A stretch of DNA of 64,000 bases, from the IMG/VR virus record IMGVR_UViG_3300049595_001870, positions 53,779 through 117,778 of that record, one strand, 5' to 3'. Shown here one piece after another: positions 1-6,700 of this stretch (positions are counted from its first letter, which is position 1; every line of letters begins with the position of its first letter). The position numbers and the translations under genes were made by a program. The notes under the pieces are model-generated. The model had not been told where the DNA came from, did not search any database, and saw nothing but the letters and a program-made list of their open reading frames with translations. This DNA comes from a virus.

Positions 1-227
1 CGGGGAATCTGGCGGGCTCCCCAGTTACGCCCCAGCCAGTGAAGATAGAACGCGCTGGCCGCTTCCTGCGCCGCATCCTCGGAAAGCCCGTCCCGCTGGG
101 CGTCACGGGCGAAGCGGTCGCGGATCGTCAGATGATCCTCGGGCGGAAGGTCCGTCGGATCGTAGGGCCGCATTGGCCATTCGCAGGAAGCCCCGTTGTG
201 GGCGAAATACAGGCTAATCGGTTGCAT
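1..227 (-). CDS. 5' end of unknown protein, cut by window edge
   Basis: An open frame runs from an ATG at 227 to the left edge with no stop (75 residues seen, starting MQPISLYFAH). A GAGGG ribosome site lies just upstream of the ATG on the minus strand. No domain is recognised; the visible part is rich in acidic and aromatic residues. It occupies the same position relative to the early operon as the minus gene at 58774-59577 does to the second copy, but the two are not similar in sequence. Confidence 0.6.
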   Translation of the reverse strand, partial: MQPISLYFAHNGASCEWPMRPYDPTDLPPEDHLTIRDRFARDAQRDGLSEDAAQEAASAFYLHWLGRNWGARQIP

Positions 228-354
228 GGTCAAACCCTCGGGAAGTGTTACCCCCGGGAGACAGTCCCCCGGGCGGTCCGTTGAATGTAGCACAATCGGA
301 CCCCGTTACAATCGGCCGATTTCCCGGGCGAAAGTAGTAAAAAGATTTTTCCCA

Positions 355-390
355 AGATTTTTTTCGCCGTCCCGCTGTATAGGTGTTGTG
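355..390 (+). repeat. Direct repeat block, copy 1
   Basis: AAGATTTTTTT, three variable bases, then CGTCCCGCTGTATA, then GTTGTG. The same block recurs at 569-605, about 214 bases downstream, each time followed by a GTGAG-type microsatellite. Duplicated promoter or operator elements are the simplest reading. Confidence 0.6.
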
Positions 391-432
391 AGAGTGAGTG
401 AGTGAGTGTGAGTGAGTGAGTGAGTGAGTGAG
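388..432. repeat. GTGAG/GTGA microsatellite
   Basis: Short tandem GTGAGT-type units run for about 45 bases. They are followed at 436-471 by tandem TCGCTTGT/TCGC units. A shorter GTGAGT run follows the second direct-repeat block at 605-625. Confidence 0.75.
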
Positions 433-568
433 CCTTTCGCTCGCTTGTTCGCTTGTTCGCTCGCTTGTTCGATTCACGGGCATTCTCCCGGTTTTCCGGG
501 GGTGTGCCGCTCACACTGGCGCAGATTCTGTCTGCGGTCAGCGTACGAAAAAAATCCTTCCGTGCGAA

Positions 569-605
569 AGATTTTTTTGTGCGTCCCGCTGTATATGTTG
601 TGCGG
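569..605 (+). repeat. Direct repeat block, copy 2, with AT-rich dyad
   Basis: Second copy of the AAGATTTTTTT...CGTCCCGCTGTATA...GTTGTG block. Here the GATTTTTTT part also pairs with AAAAAAATC at 547-556, giving an imperfect inverted repeat that copy 1 does not have in the same form. Confidence 0.6.
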
Positions 606-690
606 TGAGTGTGAGTGTGAGTGTAACGCTCGCAATGCGGGGAGTAACGTATTACTCTATCCGCATGCGGGCAGCATATGAGGTGACACT

Positions 691-870
691 ATGGACGATG
701 AGGATCGTTCGCAGTTCGCCCGGCCTGGGTCTGCGTTGCGTCGGGCCACCAAGGGGAATCCTCGGATTCACCCGTGCCCAACGTGCAAAGAGCCCAACAG
801 ACTGACCCCCGCGGATGTTCGCCGGGGATACCAGTGTGATGCCTGTGCGGACAGGGATGAAGGTGTGTGA
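691..870 (+). CDS. Small zinc-ribbon protein
   Basis: 59 residues; ATG at 691 preceded by GAGGTGA. It carries two CxxC pairs (CPTC near residue 29 and CDAC near residue 50) with an Arg-rich N-terminus, typical of a small zinc ribbon that could bind DNA or RNA. It is the first gene of the early operon. At the second copy of the operon this place is taken by an unrelated 56-residue protein. The duplicated sequence begins at this gene's stop codon. Confidence 0.65.
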   Translation: MDDEDRSQFARPGSALRRATKGNPRIHPCPTCKEPNRLTPADVRRGYQCDACADRDEGV

Positions 871-872
871 CG

Positions 873-952
873 GGATCCGATCCCGGGCAGTGACAGCCCC
901 TCCGGGGGTTATTCCGTGTTGCTGTCCGGGTTCGGCTGCCGTTCGGTAGTCG
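873..952 (+). ncRNA. Structured 5' leader, copy 1 (candidate cis-regulatory RNA)
   Basis: Three helices can be drawn in the leader of the Gp88-like gene: 882-890 with 922-930 (CCCGGGCAG/CTGTCCGGG), an inner hairpin 897-900 with 904-907 (CCCC/GGGG), and 934-940 with 945-951 (GGCTGCC/GGTAGTC). In the second copy at 60037-60104 the bases differ but all three helices remain. It ends about a dozen bases before the GGAGG ribosome site. I do not recognise a known riboswitch class. Confidence 0.5.
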
Positions 953-973
953 GTTCTATCAACGGAGGTGCGT

Positions 974-1723
974 ATGCGACTGGCATATGCACCGGCCAAC
1001 GCCAAGCTCCGCCGTCTTCAGGAGCGTTTGGGCGTCAAGGTCTACTCCTTTGACATGCTGTCAGGAGTGACCTGTCCCGCAGCCAAGGACTGTAAGTCTT
1101 GGGCTGTGGAGTACGGACGCGGCAAACGCAAGATTCAAGACGGGAAGCACACGTTGTTCCGGTGCTTTTCGGCCTCGCAAGAGGCTCAGTACACGGATGT
1201 GTACAAGTTTCGTAAGGCCAACATGGATGCGGCCCTGTCGCTTGCGGCAGAGTCGCCCATGAAGTGTGCCTCGGCTCTGGTTGAGGCTCTGCCTGACCGG
1301 GCAGCGGTGATTCGCATCCATGTGGCTGGGGATTTCAAGATCCTCAACTACTTCGATGCGTGGCTGGAGGTGTGCGAACGCAGGCCCGACCTGCGGCTGT
1401 ATGCCTACACCAAGATGTTGTCGTTCTGGCAGAAGCGGCGGGACATCCTGCCTGCGAATCTGGCCCTGACTGCCAGCAGGGGTGGTCGGTTCGACCATCT
1501 GATCGACAGCGAGGGATTCCGTGAGTCGGTAGTGGTCTACAGCGAGGCCAAGGCCAAACGGCTGCGGCTGGCTATCGACCATGATGACAGCCATGCGTAC
1601 TCGCTCACTGGCGGGTCGTTTGCCCTGCTGATCCACGGCACTCAACCGCCGGGCAGCGAGGCTGGCAAGGCCGTGCGGGCCTTGCGCGGGAAGGGTTCCT
1701 ACAACCGGAAAGTGAAGGTGTGA
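974..1723 (+). CDS. Gp88-like phage protein
   Basis: 249 residues; ATG at 974 chosen because GGAGG at 964-968 is well spaced, while an in-frame GTG at 968 overlaps it. The protein has a TCPAAKDCKSW segment near residue 32, an IRIHVAGDF motif near 117 and a YAYTK motif near 147. This order recalls the phage Gp88 family first named in mycobacteriophages (function unknown; family call from memory). It is the largest protein at the head of the early operon. The second copy differs at a few codons near the start, including lysine to arginine. Confidence 0.65.
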   Translation: MRLAYAPANAKLRRLQERLGVKVYSFDMLSGVTCPAAKDCKSWAVEYGRGKRKIQDGKHTLFRCFSASQEAQYTDVYKFRKANMDAALSLAAESPMKCASALVEALPDRAAVIRIHVAGDFKILNYFDAWLEVCERRPDLRLYAYTKMLSFWQKRRDILPANLALTASRGGRFDHLIDSEGFRESVVVYSEAKAKRLRLAIDHDDSHAYSLTGGSFALLIHGTQPPGSEAGKAVRALRGKGSYNRKVKV

Positions 1724-1724
1724 C

Positions 1725-1946
1725 ATGCGGACAAGTCTGACCGGCCGCCTTGTGCGTGCGGCCGACGACTTGCGGAGGCTGCGGTCTGATCTGAACAGCC
1801 TGGCCGTGGCACTGCTGACGGATGACAACGGCATATCACAAGAGTCCTACGGACTGCTGCGGTCAGTGTTTGCCCGTGTCGGCGGCATGCCGGCCCTGAA
1901 CGTCGATGCGACGGACGGGCGGTTCTACATTCCGGAGGAGGTGTGA
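1725..1946 (+). CDS. Small early protein, helical
   Basis: 73 residues, ATG two bases after the previous stop with GGTGTGAC before it. The N-terminal half is Arg/Leu-rich and probably helical. It ends PEEV because the next gene's ribosome site, GGAGGAGGTG, is encoded in its last codons. No domain recognised. Confidence 0.7.
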   Translation: MRTSLTGRLVRAADDLRRLRSDLNSLAVALLTDDNGISQESYGLLRSVFARVGGMPALNVDATDGRFYIPEEV

Positions 1947-1947
1947 C

Positions 1948-2172
1948 ATGAACAAAGATTTTGGCGAGACAGTCGCCAAGTACTTTTACGGCGAGGGGAA
2001 GTGGGTGTCGGTCTATGCGTGCTACCCAGACATGGAGGCTTACGACAATCGAACGCCGGACTACTGGGATGTGTACGACGAGAACGGAGCATGCCTCAAC
2101 GAGGGTGAGGCGTTCTATGCGATGCCCACTTGGGGCGATGTGCTGAAGTCCTACATCAAGCAGGAGGTGTGA
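1948..2172 (+). CDS. Small early protein, acidic and aromatic
   Basis: 74 residues, starting MNKDFGETVA after a GGAGGAGGTG ribosome site. It is rich in Tyr, Trp, Asp and Glu, with a PDYWDVYDENG segment followed by CLNEGEAF. No known domain is recognised. It ends KQEV, again from an embedded downstream ribosome site. An earlier in-frame ATG at 1906 lies inside the previous gene and is unlikely. Confidence 0.7.
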   Translation: MNKDFGETVAKYFYGEGKWVSVYACYPDMEAYDNRTPDYWDVYDENGACLNEGEAFYAMPTWGDVLKSYIKQEV

Positions 2173-2173
2173 C

Positions 2174-2443
2174 ATGCGGAAGCTGAGCGATGAGCCTTTG
2201 GTCTGGCAGTACGGCCTCCACCGCGTCGTCAATGGCGTACCGCAGTGGCTGTCTGTAGATGGCGATTGGCTGCCTGACTCTAACACCGAAAACTTACGCA
2301 TCCGCAGGTTCCTCTCGCTGGCGGCAGCGAAGCGAGCGTGGGAGGACGAGATGCCGCATGCGCTGGATGCGTGGGCTCGCTCCATTGGTATTTTCCAGGG
2401 GAAGCGAGATGTGACAGAGGCCCTTTATCGCGGGGAGGTGTGA
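2174..2443 (+). CDS. Small early protein
   Basis: 89 residues, ATG spaced TGA-C-ATG after the preceding gene with AGGAGGTG upstream. Contains several Trp residues and a predicted helix around ALDAWARSIG. Ends RGEV through the embedded ribosome site of the next gene. Function unknown. Confidence 0.7.
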   Translation: MRKLSDEPLVWQYGLHRVVNGVPQWLSVDGDWLPDSNTENLRIRRFLSLAAAKRAWEDEMPHALDAWARSIGIFQGKRDVTEALYRGEV

Positions 2444-2444
2444 C

Positions 2445-2720
2445 ATGGTGGCGATTGTGACCAAGTATCACGGCCCGACCAACACGCGGGGTTCCCGTGT
2501 GTCTGCGTCTGCCAACGGGCACCGCGTTGAGGTGACCCATGAGTCTGCTCTGGACTCCGAGGCCAACCATCGCCAGGCATTGCGTGCCCTATGCGACAAG
2601 CTGGGGTGGGATGAGGACAGGTTCTACGGCGGTGCCATGGACGATGGCAGGTGGGCCTGGGTGCCTGTCTTTACCTACGACTGGGAGCAGCGACACAAGG
2701 AGCAAGCCAATGCAAACTGA
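2445..2720 (+). CDS. Small conserved phage protein (KLGW type)
   Basis: 91 residues. The order KYHGPTNTRGSR, then a basic segment, then NHRQALRALCDKLGW matches, from memory, a small uncharacterised family common in phage early regions. GGGGAGGTG precedes the ATG. It overlaps the next gene by 11 bases. Confidence 0.7.
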   Translation: MVAIVTKYHGPTNTRGSRVSASANGHRVEVTHESALDSEANHRQALRALCDKLGWDEDRFYGGAMDDGRWAWVPVFTYDWEQRHKEQANAN

Positions 2721-2931
2721 CCTGTACAAGGGTGTGGACTGGGCCCCGCATGTGCGTGAGTTCTATGCGGAGTGGCTCAGATTCACTGGCCTGCGGGCGG
2801 ATAGTCGCCGGTCTTTCGACCGATTCGTAGCCCTGATGGAGGAACGCATGGGCGACTTCCTGATGGATCAGTGTGCGGACTTTTCTGGGATGGGTCTTAT
2901 CCGGGAGGAGGTGAGCGATGCGACTGCGTGA
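2710..2931 (+). CDS. Small early protein
   Basis: 73 residues, start MQTDLYKG with AAGGAG upstream at about 2698. The start was chosen because the longer frame from 2539 lies within the previous gene. It is probably helical and has no recognised domain. The tail overlaps the next gene's start by 14 bases and carries its GGGAGGAGGTG ribosome site. Confidence 0.65.
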   Translation: MQTDLYKGVDWAPHVREFYAEWLRFTGLRADSRRSFDRFVALMEERMGDFLMDQCADFSGMGLIREEVSDATA

Positions 2932-3310
2932 TCGGTTCAATGCCTGGGTCCAGGCCCGGGTGGATGCGGTGCTGCTGCCGCGTGTGCGGCGGTGCGTGCA
3001 GGCTGAGGCCCAGCCTATCGACTTCCAGCGGCTGGCGCTGGAAACGTCCACCTTGCGTGGGTTCAGCAAGGAGGTGGCGGATGCGCTGGAGCTGGACAAC
3101 GACTTCTGCCGGCGGCTGGCAGAGGAGATTCCGGCCAGCGACATCGCATACCACATCGACGCCGAGGAGGTGGCCAAGGAGGTGGAGGTGGACATCTGCG
3201 TGTCCGATGTGGCCGAGAGTCTGGACATGTCGGAGCTGGCCGGGGAGATCGATTACGAGGCGCTGGCGGCGGCGCTCGTTCGCATGGCAGCAAAGGGGGT
3301 GACCAAGTGA
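2918..3310 (+). CDS. Early protein with repeated acidic helices
   Basis: 130 residues, strong GGAGGAGGTG before ATG 2918. After a basic N-terminus (MRLRDRFN) the protein is built from repeated short motifs of the kind ID-x-E/D-x-(V/L)-A, for example IDAEEVAKEV, SDVAESL and SELAGEID, suggesting a helical repeat scaffold. Function unknown. It ends overlapping the next gene by GTGA. Confidence 0.7.
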   Translation: MRLRDRFNAWVQARVDAVLLPRVRRCVQAEAQPIDFQRLALETSTLRGFSKEVADALELDNDFCRRLAEEIPASDIAYHIDAEEVAKEVEVDICVSDVAESLDMSELAGEIDYEALAAALVRMAAKGVTK

Positions 3311-3507
3311 GACATGTGGAATTCCGCAAGTTGGTGGACGCTGTCATCGAAGCCCACTGCGGGCTGGGGTCCATGGATCTGCCCGACTTCGATCTGTGGA
3401 GCTACTTCGACGAGGACATGACATCCGAAGAGGCGCAGGAGGCGGCGCGTGATGCCGCCATCGACCTGCTGGTGGAAGAGGGCTTTCCGTTTGAGGAGGG
3501 TGCGTGA
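3307..3507 (+). CDS. Small acidic early protein
   Basis: 66 residues beginning at a GTG that overlaps the previous TGA (GTGA), which implies coupled translation. Strongly acidic (DLPDFDLWSYFDEDM) with helical EEAQEAARDAA; small acidic early proteins are sometimes DNA mimics or inhibitors, but nothing here proves that. Confidence 0.6.
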   Translation: MRHVEFRKLVDAVIEAHCGLGSMDLPDFDLWSYFDEDMTSEEAQEAARDAAIDLLVEEGFPFEEGA

Positions 3508-3731
3508 TGCAGAAGTGGGTGGCCCATGCGATTGCGTCTCACGGCCCGTCTCTGGACGAGCGATGGGTTGGTGATGTGACTGCCGGCGTGGCGGGCGATC
3601 TGCCGGCGTTCATTGCGGCAGCGGCGACGGCGGCGCGTGAGTTGGCCGACGAGCAGTTGGCCGAAGAGTTCTTGGATGCCTTGGCGGCAGTCAATATCGA
3701 CCGTGTGTTGGGGAAGACCGTCTTCTACTAG
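3507..3731 (+). CDS. Small Ala-rich helical early protein
   Basis: 74 residues. ATG 3507 sits in TGATG with the previous stop and has GAGGAGGG upstream; an in-frame GTG at 3504 is less likely. It has an Ala-rich stretch (FIAAAATAARELADEQ) that should form a long helix. Unknown function. Confidence 0.65.
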   Translation: MQKWVAHAIASHGPSLDERWVGDVTAGVAGDLPAFIAAAATAARELADEQLAEEFLDALAAVNIDRVLGKTVFY

Positions 3732-3741
3732 GGGGTGCGTG

Positions 3742-3954
3742 ATGAGCTATCGACCGATGGTGAAGGTGGGCAATGAGTGGGCTGGCAATGGCATTCGCTT
3801 TGCCACCCGGGCAGAGGCCGAGGCTTCCGCCCGTGATCTGTACGGACGATGGACCCTGTGTGTGGATCACCGGGCAGATGAGTCCGATGATCAGGTAAAC
3901 TGTGAGTGGGATTCGTCCCGTGGCAATGTGCATTTGGAGGTGGTCAATGCCTGA
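3742..3954 (+). CDS. Widespread small phage protein (RFATxxEAExxARDL type)
   Basis: 70 residues, GGGGGTG before ATG 3742. The order RPMVKV, then W-x-x-N, then RFATRAEAEASARDLYGRW and DESDDQVN matches a very widespread small hypothetical protein of phages of many hosts (from memory). Function unknown; usually an early gene. Confidence 0.75.
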   Translation: MSYRPMVKVGNEWAGNGIRFATRAEAEASARDLYGRWTLCVDHRADESDDQVNCEWDSSRGNVHLEVVNA

Positions 3955-4210
3955 GATTCCAAACATCCCGCAGTCCGTGCGGATATACGTGGCTCCTGTC
4001 GGCACAGTGGACTCCCCTGTTCATGGCTGCATTCCGTTCGTCGTTCGGGCCTACGACAACACCCGCACTGGCGAGGTGATGTGGCGGGGCAGCTACTACC
4101 AGAACGTCAATGGCTTCCCAATGTACGTCGCCGCTAGGCAGGCGGCCGAGCGTGAATGCGGCGTGCGTAACTGGCACATCGTCAACCCAGAGGAGGTGAG
4201 CAGTGCCTAG
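3947..4210 (+). CDS. Small early protein
   Basis: 87 residues, start MPEIPNIPQ after GGAGGTGGTC, overlapping the previous gene by 8 bases. Central FVVRAYDNTRTGEVMWRG suggests a beta-rich core. Ends PEEVSSA through the ribosome site of the next gene. Confidence 0.65.
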   Translation: MPEIPNIPQSVRIYVAPVGTVDSPVHGCIPFVVRAYDNTRTGEVMWRGSYYQNVNGFPMYVAARQAAERECGVRNWHIVNPEEVSSA

Positions 4211-4505
4211 GCACAGACGTTCTCGCACCGACTACCCGGCTGGCGTGATTGCCATCTATGACAACTGCGGCAAGACCATCGACCGATACGAGGTGGTGTT
4301 CTCGCCTGCGTCCAGTGATGGGGTGCAGTTCTTTCCCATCCTGTACATGAGCCCCGATCCGTTCCATCCGCAGGGCGTGGGGCAGCATTCCGAAACGCTG
4401 TTCCGCCCGACGCGGATGCCCGATCAGCGCGTGATTGATTGGGCCGATCTCCCTGAACGATGCAAGCAGTGTGTTCTGCAAGACTTGGAGGTGACCAATG
4501 CCTAA
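4203..4505 (+). CDS. Small conserved phage protein
   Basis: 100 residues from a GTG at 4203 with GAGGTGAG upstream. A pattern of YDNCGKTIDRYEVVF, then FFPILYMSPDP, then a C-terminal LPERCKQCVLQDL recalls a recurrent phage early protein of unknown function. Contains three Cys, two as CKQC. Confidence 0.65.
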   Translation: MPRHRRSRTDYPAGVIAIYDNCGKTIDRYEVVFSPASSDGVQFFPILYMSPDPFHPQGVGQHSETLFRPTRMPDQRVIDWADLPERCKQCVLQDLEVTNA

Positions 4506-4713
4506 ACAGCGGCGGCGGTATGCCGTGATCGGCTGGTGTGCCGTCGATGTCCTGGAGCATAGGCCGGGCTGGACCCGCAAGCAGTGCAACGAGTTTCTGG
4601 AGGCCAACGAGGATCACGTCCAGTTGGCGATGATTGAGGCTGGCAATGCGGCGATCAGGGAGTGCCTGCCGCCGGGGAACGATGAGGACACAGAGGAGGT
4701 GGTCAATGCCTAA
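4498..4713 (+). CDS. Small conserved phage protein (RPGWT type)
   Basis: 71 residues, ATG 4498 with GGAGGTG upstream and an 8-base overlap with the previous gene. The RPGWTRKQCNEFLEANEDH segment followed by a helical AMIEAGNAAI stretch resembles a small uncharacterised phage family seen from memory in early regions. Confidence 0.65.
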   Translation: MPKQRRRYAVIGWCAVDVLEHRPGWTRKQCNEFLEANEDHVQLAMIEAGNAAIRECLPPGNDEDTEEVVNA

Positions 4714-4957
4714 CCCAAACGTCAGTCAGAGCCACTTCGCCAAGGCTGCTGCCGGCAAGGCGGCGACGTTTTGCGAAGAGGCCAAGAGCGAGGCAAGCCT
4801 AGCCGTTATTGCCCGCATGGTACTGGAGGAGTTCGACACGGCCCCCAAGTCGCAGGAGTACCTAGCCCTCGCGGCTGCGTTCAGCAAGTCGCATGGCAAG
4901 AACGAATGGGTGATAGTGGACGACATTGTCCGTGCGTTCAAATGGTTTCGGAGGTGA
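4706..4957 (+). CDS. Small helical early protein
   Basis: 83 residues beginning MPNPNVSQSH, with GGAGGTGGTC upstream and an 8-base overlap with the previous gene. Mostly helical with a basic C-terminus (FKWFRR). Function unknown. Confidence 0.65.
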   Translation: MPNPNVSQSHFAKAAAGKAATFCEEAKSEASLAVIARMVLEEFDTAPKSQEYLALAAAFSKSHGKNEWVIVDDIVRAFKWFRR

Positions 4958-4961
4958 CGAC

Positions 4962-5252
4962 ATGACATCCGGTGACCTCGCCAAGATGGCCCGTGCCGCA
5001 GCCGTCATTGAGTCTGTGCTGGGCCGGGACTTTGTGTGCTACACCCGGTCAGAGTTCGATGGTGAGTACGGCAAGGGTGCCTTGCTCATCCTGCAACATG
5101 AGAGCTGCGATCCGCTGTACCCGTATGTGAACTACGACGGTTTGCAATACGGCAAGATCGAACAGTTGTCCGATGCGTTGTCGGCTGCTGGGTTCTGGGT
5201 GGAGGACTGCACGGGGTGGTACTCCGGTGTCTATGAGAAGGAGGTGGCGTAA
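4962..5252 (+). CDS. Small early protein
   Basis: 96 residues, ATG 4962 after GGAGGTGACG. N-terminal helix, then a beta-rich middle (CYTRSEFDGEYGKGALLILQH) and a helix ending near ALSAAGFWVED. This arrangement recurs in phage early proteins of unknown role. Stop overlaps the next ATG as TAATG. Confidence 0.65.
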   Translation: MTSGDLAKMARAAAVIESVLGRDFVCYTRSEFDGEYGKGALLILQHESCDPLYPYVNYDGLQYGKIEQLSDALSAAGFWVEDCTGWYSGVYEKEVA

Positions 5253-5491
5253 TGCGAGTGCGATATGCGGCTGGCGAAATTGTTGATGTGGACTCCGGCG
5301 TGTTCACTGCCTCGCCCATTCGCGGCGAGGGCTGGGTGCGATGCGAGGTGGTGTGCGACACCGACAACGTGGATCAGACGTACATCAGCCCCCTCCCGCC
5401 GCACCTTGGCTCGCCCCTATACGTGCGACCACGGGACATCCGTGGGCCCTCGCTACTTACCAACAAGGAGAACGCCAATGCCGCAGATTGA
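5252..5491 (+). CDS. Small early protein
   Basis: 79 residues, ATG 5252 preceded by AAGGAGGTGG. It is beta-rich with no recognised domain. Its last 14 bases overlap the next gene and contain that gene's AAGGAG ribosome site. Confidence 0.6.
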   Translation: MRVRYAAGEIVDVDSGVFTASPIRGEGWVRCEVVCDTDNVDQTYISPLPPHLGSPLYVRPRDIRGPSLLTNKENANAAD

Positions 5492-5675
5492 TTGGACTGC
5501 TGACCAAGGCGAAGAGGTTCGGCAGTTGCTTCTGAATCAAATTGATTTCCTGCAAGAGAGAAAGGCAACGTGGGTTTCTCGCGGTGCCCTCGGCCCAGCA
5601 GCAAGCGACTCGCACCTCATCCAAGACTTGCGTGACATAATTTCTAAACTGGAGGCTGCATATGCCAACGATTGA
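5478..5675 (+). CDS. Small helical early protein
   Basis: 65 residues starting MPQIDWTAD, with AAGGAG at about 5466. Two predicted helices (LLLNQIDFLQERK and DLRDIISKLEAA). It resembles the next gene in size and helical pattern, so the pair may have arisen by duplication. Confidence 0.6.
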   Translation: MPQIDWTADQGEEVRQLLLNQIDFLQERKATWVSRGALGPAASDSHLIQDLRDIISKLEAAYAND

Positions 5676-5841
5676 ACTGACCGACGAGCAGGCCGAGGAG
5701 TTGCAGGATGTGCTGGTGTACGAGTCTGACCGCCTGACGTTTGCCATCAAGGACGCTGACCCCAGCGATGCAGACGCTATTGCTACGCGGCACACTGTGT
5801 CTGTCCTGTCCGACATCCTTCACCTACTGGAGATTGCGTGA
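5662..5841 (+). CDS. Small helical early protein
   Basis: 59 residues beginning MPTIELTDEQ, with GGAGG at 5651-5655 and stop TGA 5839-5841. Two helices separated by a loop (ADPSDADA). It overlaps the preceding gene by 14 bases. No known domain. Confidence 0.6.
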   Translation: MPTIELTDEQAEELQDVLVYESDRLTFAIKDADPSDADAIATRHTVSVLSDILHLLEIA

Positions 5842-6059
5842 TGAAGCCACTGCATATCACTGAGCATGAGGCACGCCAGGAACTGCTAGCCTACGTGGAC
5901 ATCGATGATCTGGCCCTGCTTCTCAGCAAGCTGGCCGTGTATCAGGACCGCACCGTGGTTGTGAAGGGCACCGACAAGGAGAGTTACGCCTGCTGGAATG
6001 GGTACATGAGCGACGAGCGTGGTGATCTGAACTGCTTCAGCGACAAGGAGACTGCCTAA
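5841..6059 (+). CDS. Small early protein
   Basis: 72 residues. ATG 5841 shares a base with the previous TGA (TGATG) and has GGAG upstream. N-terminal helix ITEHEARQELL, C-terminal part likely beta (YACWNGYMSDE). Unknown function. Confidence 0.6.
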   Translation: MKPLHITEHEARQELLAYVDIDDLALLLSKLAVYQDRTVVVKGTDKESYACWNGYMSDERGDLNCFSDKETA

Positions 6060-6298
6060 TGCCATACCCAGACAGTGAGTACCCGTCCATCCTGCGTGGA
6101 CGCACCAAGCGTGAGAGCCAGCGGTTGCTGGCGGCGGCACCGGACATGCTGGCTGCGCTGAAGATGTGGATGGAGCTAGAGACAACGTGCGATGGGCGCC
6201 GACCGTGCTATTGCGACGACCCAGAGATATCGCGGCACGGCAAATGCTATGCGTGCGCTGCCGATTCCGCCATCGCCAAAGCAGAAGGGAGAAAGTGA
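6059..6298 (+). CDS. Small Cys-cluster early protein (AAAPDML type)
   Basis: 79 residues, start in TAATG with the previous gene. LLAAAPDMLAALK is a hallmark of a common phage early protein family. It is followed by six cysteines (CDGRRPCYC...CYAC), a possible metal site, and ends AIAKAEGRK. The next gene shares the same AAAPxMLAAL core and KAEGR tail, so the two are probably paralogues. Confidence 0.65.
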   Translation: MPYPDSEYPSILRGRTKRESQRLLAAAPDMLAALKMWMELETTCDGRRPCYCDDPEISRHGKCYACAADSAIAKAEGRK

Positions 6299-6594
6299 TG
6301 GCACATACACCGGGAACGTGGGAGGCAAGGCCGACTGACGGGCAGATCGTTCTCAATGGATCGAACTGCTATGACATTCAGGAAATCTACAACGATCAGG
6401 GCGGGTTCAATCCTGACGACATCCGGCTCATGGCGGCGGCGCCTGAGATGCTGGCTGCGTTGCGTGACACGCTCGGCGAACTGGAGTGGCTGTGCGAATG
6501 CCACCGCAAGTGCAAGGAAGAGCCGGATGCTGGTGCGTATGCTGCTATCGCCAAGGCCCGCACGGCCATACTCAAAGCGGAAGGGAGGGATTGA
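6298..6594 (+). CDS. Small early protein, paralogue of the preceding gene
   Basis: 98 residues starting MAHTPGTWEA. TPGTWEAR at the N-terminus and LMAAAPEMLAALR in the middle are typical of a common phage family, and it ends ILKAEGRD. Contains CECHRKC, a candidate metal site. TGATG junction with the previous gene; GGGAG upstream. Confidence 0.7.
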   Translation: MAHTPGTWEARPTDGQIVLNGSNCYDIQEIYNDQGGFNPDDIRLMAAAPEMLAALRDTLGELEWLCECHRKCKEEPDAGAYAAIAKARTAILKAEGRD

Positions 6595-6695
6595 TGGGCC
6601 GCAGGGCCAGCGTATCGGCCAAGCCGAGGCGGAACATGCGGACGCTGCTTCTACGGTGGGGCGGCTGGGAGTGGTTTCTGAAACACATCAAGTGA
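6594..6695 (+). CDS. Tiny basic early peptide
   Basis: 33 residues starting MGRRASVSAK, strongly basic with a C-terminal Trp-rich WGGWEWFLK. ATG 6594 overlaps the previous TGA and GGGAGG lies upstream, so translation is plausible. Role unknown. Confidence 0.5.
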   Translation: MGRRASVSAKPRRNMRTLLLRWGGWEWFLKHIK

Positions 6696-6700
6696 GCGAC

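Larger units (their letters stand above)
228..690. promoter_or_regulatory. Divergent control region, repeat-rich, no gene seen
   Basis: This 463-base gap lies between a leftward gene and the rightward early operon, so it should hold promoters in both directions. It contains a palindromic CCCCCGGG pair near 251-274, A/T tracts that are unusual in this GC-rich genome, two copies of an AAGATTTTTTT...CGTCCCGCTGTATA block, a GTGAG microsatellite and a TCGCTTGT-type repeat. No confident -35/-10 pair can be assigned. Open frames crossing it are low-complexity artefacts of the microsatellite. Confidence 0.55.
871..4847. repeat. Early-operon direct repeat, copy 1
   Basis: This stretch recurs at 60026-64000, with offset 59153 over the genes. 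The first ~100 bases are similar but carry many changes and a 2-base length difference. The next ~300 bases carry about eight single-base changes. From about 1277 on I see no difference to the window end. The repeat probably continues past 64000, so its true length is unknown. Confidence 0.95.

Noticed and set aside
214-514. Two overlapping minus-strand frames rich in Ser, Thr and His
   Set aside because: They arise from the GTGAG microsatellite and lack a ribosome site.
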